Shown here one piece after another: positions 61,918 through 64,000 of a stretch of 64,000 nt of DNA (within the stretch, counting starts at the first letter, position 1; each line of letters starts with the position of its first letter). The position numbers were made by a program, and so were the translations under genes. The stretch comes from an uncultured Verrucomicrobiota bacterium (GTDB lineage: Bacteria; Verrucomicrobiota; Verrucomicrobiia; Opitutales; Opitutaceae), in the NCBI GenBank assembly GCA_903898675.1, contig CAIUGM010000020.1:1-64000 (forward strand), written 5' to 3'. Below the pieces are notes generated by a model that saw nothing but the letters and a program-made list of their open reading frames with translations, made no database searches and was not told the DNA's origin.

Positions 61918-63338
61918 ACCTGCGCGAACATTTTGACTGGGTGGCGGACCATGATGCCCGCGCCCGCCGGGAGCAGCAGGGGTTTCACGACCAGCTGCTG
62001 CGCCAGCACCGGTACCATATCCCCGAGGGGGAAAGCGTGCTGGAATGGGGCTGCGGCGCCGGCGACCTGCTGGCCGGCCTGAAGCCGTCGCGCGGCCTCG
62101 GCCTCGACCTGAGCCCCCGCATGCTCGCCCACGCGCAGGAACGGCACGGGTCCGTCCCGGCCCTGCAATTCCGCGAGGGTGACATCCAGCAGGAGGTGAT
62201 CACCGAGAAATTCGACCACCTCGTGTTGAATTACCTGATCGGGTACCTGCCGGACGTGCAGCAGGCATTGGCCAACATCCAGTCGGCGGCGCACGAGCGC
62301 ACCCGGCTCCATCTCACCACGCTCAACACGCCCTGGCACTTCGTGCTCCGGCTCTGCACGAAGTTCGGCCTGGTAATGCCGCAGCCGCCGAGCAACTGGC
62401 TTTCGCTGGACGACCTCGTGAACCTGCTCGAGCTCGCGGGCTGGGAAGTGGTGCGCAAAGAGACCCTGCAACTGCTGCCGGCGGAGCTGCCGCTGGTGTC
62501 GGGATTTTTCAACCGCTTCCTCGTGCGGCTGCCGCTCTTCCGGCTCTTCGGCGTCACGGTCTGGCTCACGGCCCGGCCGCGCCGGGCCTGTCCCGTCCCG
62601 GGCGAGATCACCTGCTCGGTGATCGTGCCGGCGCGCAACGAATCCGGCAACATCCGTGCCGCGCTCGACCGCATTCCCGTCCTGGGCACGCGCACCGAGG
62701 TGGTCTTTGTCGAGGGCCACAGCCGCGACGACACCTGGGCGGTCATCCAGCGGGAAACCGCGGACTATCGCGGTCCGCACGTGGTCCGCTGCCTCCAGCA
62801 ACCGGGCAAGGGCAAGTGGGACGCCGTGCATGCGGGCTTTGCCGTGGCGCGGGGCGCTGTCCTGGTCATCCAGGACGCCGATCTTACCGCGCCGCCCGAG
62901 GATCTCGCGAAATTCTACGACGCGCTGGCCAGTGGCAGCGCGGAATTCGTCAACGGCAGCCGGCTGGTCTACCCGATGGAAAAACGGGCGATGCGCTTCC
63001 TGAACCTGCTCGGCAATAAATTTTTCGCCCTCGCGCTCAGCTACGTGCTCGGCCAGTCGGTCAAGGACAGCCTTTGCGGCACCAAGATGCTGCTGCGTTC
63101 CGACTACGAGCGGCTGCTGCGCCGCATCACCGTGCTGGGCGACTTCGATCCCTTCGGCGACTTCAACCTGCTCTTCGGCGCCGCCCTGCTCAATCTCCGC
63201 ATCCGCGACCTGCCCGTCCGCTACAAGGACCGCACCTACGGCGAGACCAACATCTCGCGTTTCAGCCACGGCTGGCTGCTGCTGAAGATGACGTGGTTCG
63301 GCCTGTGGAACGTGAAGTTTCCCCGCCTGCGCCCGTGA
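61914..63338 (+). CDS. Fused methyltransferase-GT2 glycosyltransferase
   Basis: A 474-residue protein. The N-terminal class I methyltransferase domain (VLEWGCGAGDLLAGL, GLDLSPRML, residues about 1-210) is followed by a family-2 glycosyltransferase domain (about 230-470) with CSVIVPARNESGNIRAALD, EVVFVEGHSRDDTW, QDADLTAPPEDLAKF and SLCGTKMLLRSDYERLL. The GT2 part resembles dolichol-phosphate/undecaprenyl-phosphate sugar transferases, which supply lipid-linked sugars to GT-C enzymes like the two upstream. ATG 61914 overlaps the previous stop. Confidence 0.85.
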   Translation: MNLREHFDWVADHDARARREQQGFHDQLLRQHRYHIPEGESVLEWGCGAGDLLAGLKPSRGLGLDLSPRMLAHAQERHGSVPALQFREGDIQQEVITEKFDHLVLNYLIGYLPDVQQALANIQSAAHERTRLHLTTLNTPWHFVLRLCTKFGLVMPQPPSNWLSLDDLVNLLELAGWEVVRKETLQLLPAELPLVSGFFNRFLVRLPLFRLFGVTVWLTARPRRACPVPGEITCSVIVPARNESGNIRAALDRIPVLGTRTEVVFVEGHSRDDTWAVIQRETADYRGPHVVRCLQQPGKGKWDAVHAGFAVARGAVLVIQDADLTAPPEDLAKFYDALASGSAEFVNGSRLVYPMEKRAMRFLNLLGNKFFALALSYVLGQSVKDSLCGTKMLLRSDYERLLRRITVLGDFDPFGDFNLLFGAALLNLRIRDLPVRYKDRTYGETNISRFSHGWLLLKMTWFGLWNVKFPRLRP

Positions 63339-64000
63339 ATCCGCCTGCGCGCCCTTCGCCGTCTCCGGCCGTCCGGCGTCGCACGGAGTTTTTCTGGCTG
63401 ATCGCGCTGACCGGGCTCTGGACCTTCGGCTGGCTGGCGCGCGAGCCGGGTATGCTCCAGGGGCTCGACTACCGGCGCTACTATTTCTTCAACGCGGACT
63501 GGCTGCGCCGTTCCCTGCTGGCCGGGGAAATTCCCTGGTGGAATCCGCACGTCGGTCTTGGCCGGCCGTTTGCCGGCGACCTGCAGACGACCGCGTTCTA
63601 TCCGCCGGCGTGGCTGCATGCCGTGCTGGGCGTGCCGGCCGCGACCATGGTGCTCGTGTGGCTGCACCAGGCCTGGGCGGCCTGGGGCATGGGCCACCTC
63701 GGGCTTCGGCTGGGCTTGTCGCGGGCCGCCGCCTGGCTGGGCGCCGGGCTGCTGGTGGCCTCGCCCGTCTTTGCGGCGCGATTCATCAATGGCGGAGTCC
63801 ACTACGGCATGGCGCTCTGCTATCTGCCCGGCTTGTTCTGGCTGTTGCTGCGCCTCCTCGACGAACCCGGCGGAGGCCGCGTCGCGGTCCTTGCGACCGT
63901 CTCGGCCCTTCAGTTGCTGTGCGGCCACCCGCAGGTCTACTGGCTGACGCACCTGGGACTGGCGGTGTTCGCGCTGCTGTGGACCGCCGGTGACGGCTGG
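63335..64000 (+). CDS. YfhO-like multi-pass membrane protein, 3' part beyond window
   Basis: Frame open from GTG 63335 (GTGA overlap with the upstream stop) to the window end, 222 codons. Several hydrophobic helices are visible (FFWLIALTGLWTFGWLA, AAAWLGAGLLVASPVFAARF and others). The loop after the first helix reads YYFFNADWLRRSLLAGEIPWWNPHVGLGRPF, the pattern of YfhO/GT-C-type proteins. Likely the next member of the glycan cluster. Confidence 0.75.
   Translation, partial: MNPPARPSPSPAVRRRTEFFWLIALTGLWTFGWLAREPGMLQGLDYRRYYFFNADWLRRSLLAGEIPWWNPHVGLGRPFAGDLQTTAFYPPAWLHAVLGVPAATMVLVWLHQAWAAWGMGHLGLRLGLSRAAAWLGAGLLVASPVFAARFINGGVHYGMALCYLPGLFWLLLRLLDEPGGGRVAVLATVSALQLLCGHPQVYWLTHLGLAVFALLWTAGDGW

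Overview
The window is about 64 kb of GC-rich bacterial chromosome. Gene content and style suggest a member of the Verrucomicrobiota, most likely Opitutaceae; this placement is inferred from content (GH3-like protein, paired GYF-RDD proteins, WXXGXW lipoproteins, an IcmF-type mutase, a single-chain E1-E2 dehydrogenase), not from a marker gene. There is one tRNA gene (tRNA-Leu UAA) and no rRNA, CRISPR array or prophage. At the extreme left an IS3-family element begins and appears to cut off the 3' end of a DUF2339 membrane protein gene.

Layout. 0-5.4 kb: truncated DUF2339 protein, a 2-hydroxyacid dehydrogenase, small membrane and secreted proteins, a TPR protein. 5.5-11.7 kb: a secreted amidohydrolase divergent from a bufferin/Hvf-type RiPP metallophore locus (Cys-rich precursor, DUF692/MNIO enzyme, DUF2063 partner, DoxX protein), followed by a DUF255 thioredoxin-like protein. 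11.7-15.5 kb: a NMT1/THI5-like binding lipoprotein facing a Rieske oxygenase plus amidohydrolase pair. 15.8-27.8 kb: two GYF-RDD paralogues, RsgA, a PQQ-repeat protein, YhbY, a TonB-like protein, RsuA-type and RluA-type pseudouridine synthases, an esterase, a protein with three copies of an unrecognised module, and a GH3 gene broken by one in-frame TAG. 28-40 kb: acyl-CoA metabolism (fused enoyl-CoA hydratase/3-hydroxyacyl-CoA dehydrogenase; a 1034-residue E1alpha-E1beta-lipoyl-E2 fusion; an isobutyryl-CoA mutase split into B12/G-protein and catalytic genes) with an orphan sensor kinase and a chimeric lipoprotein between. 40-51 kb: an oxidoreductase, AsnRS, two WXXGXW lipoproteins, a TetR/SDR pair, a phosphoesterase, a cyclic-nucleotide-binding protein, and the methylcitrate cycle genes prpB-prpC-prpD. 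51.4-56.2 kb: tRNA-Leu, an Rbs-type sugar ABC transporter, NadD and RsfS. 56.4-64 kb: a type IV pilin gene with an adjacent full-length dead copy, then a tightly overlapping run of membrane glycosyltransferase-like, methyltransferase and GT2 genes that runs off the right edge.

Functional themes. The fused 2-oxoacid dehydrogenase, IcmF-type mutase, beta-oxidation fusion and prpBCD fit together as branched-chain and odd-chain acyl-CoA catabolism. The buf/hvf locus would make a periplasmic copper-binding modified peptide. The right-hand cluster is a plausible surface glycan or pilin-glycosylation locus.

The most interesting less obvious signals are: two unannotated 24-codon genes for near-identical membrane peptides, each just downstream of an unrelated gene; the silent pilin copy; a REP-like palindrome lying in frame inside the E1/E2 linker; and several intergenic palindromic elements.
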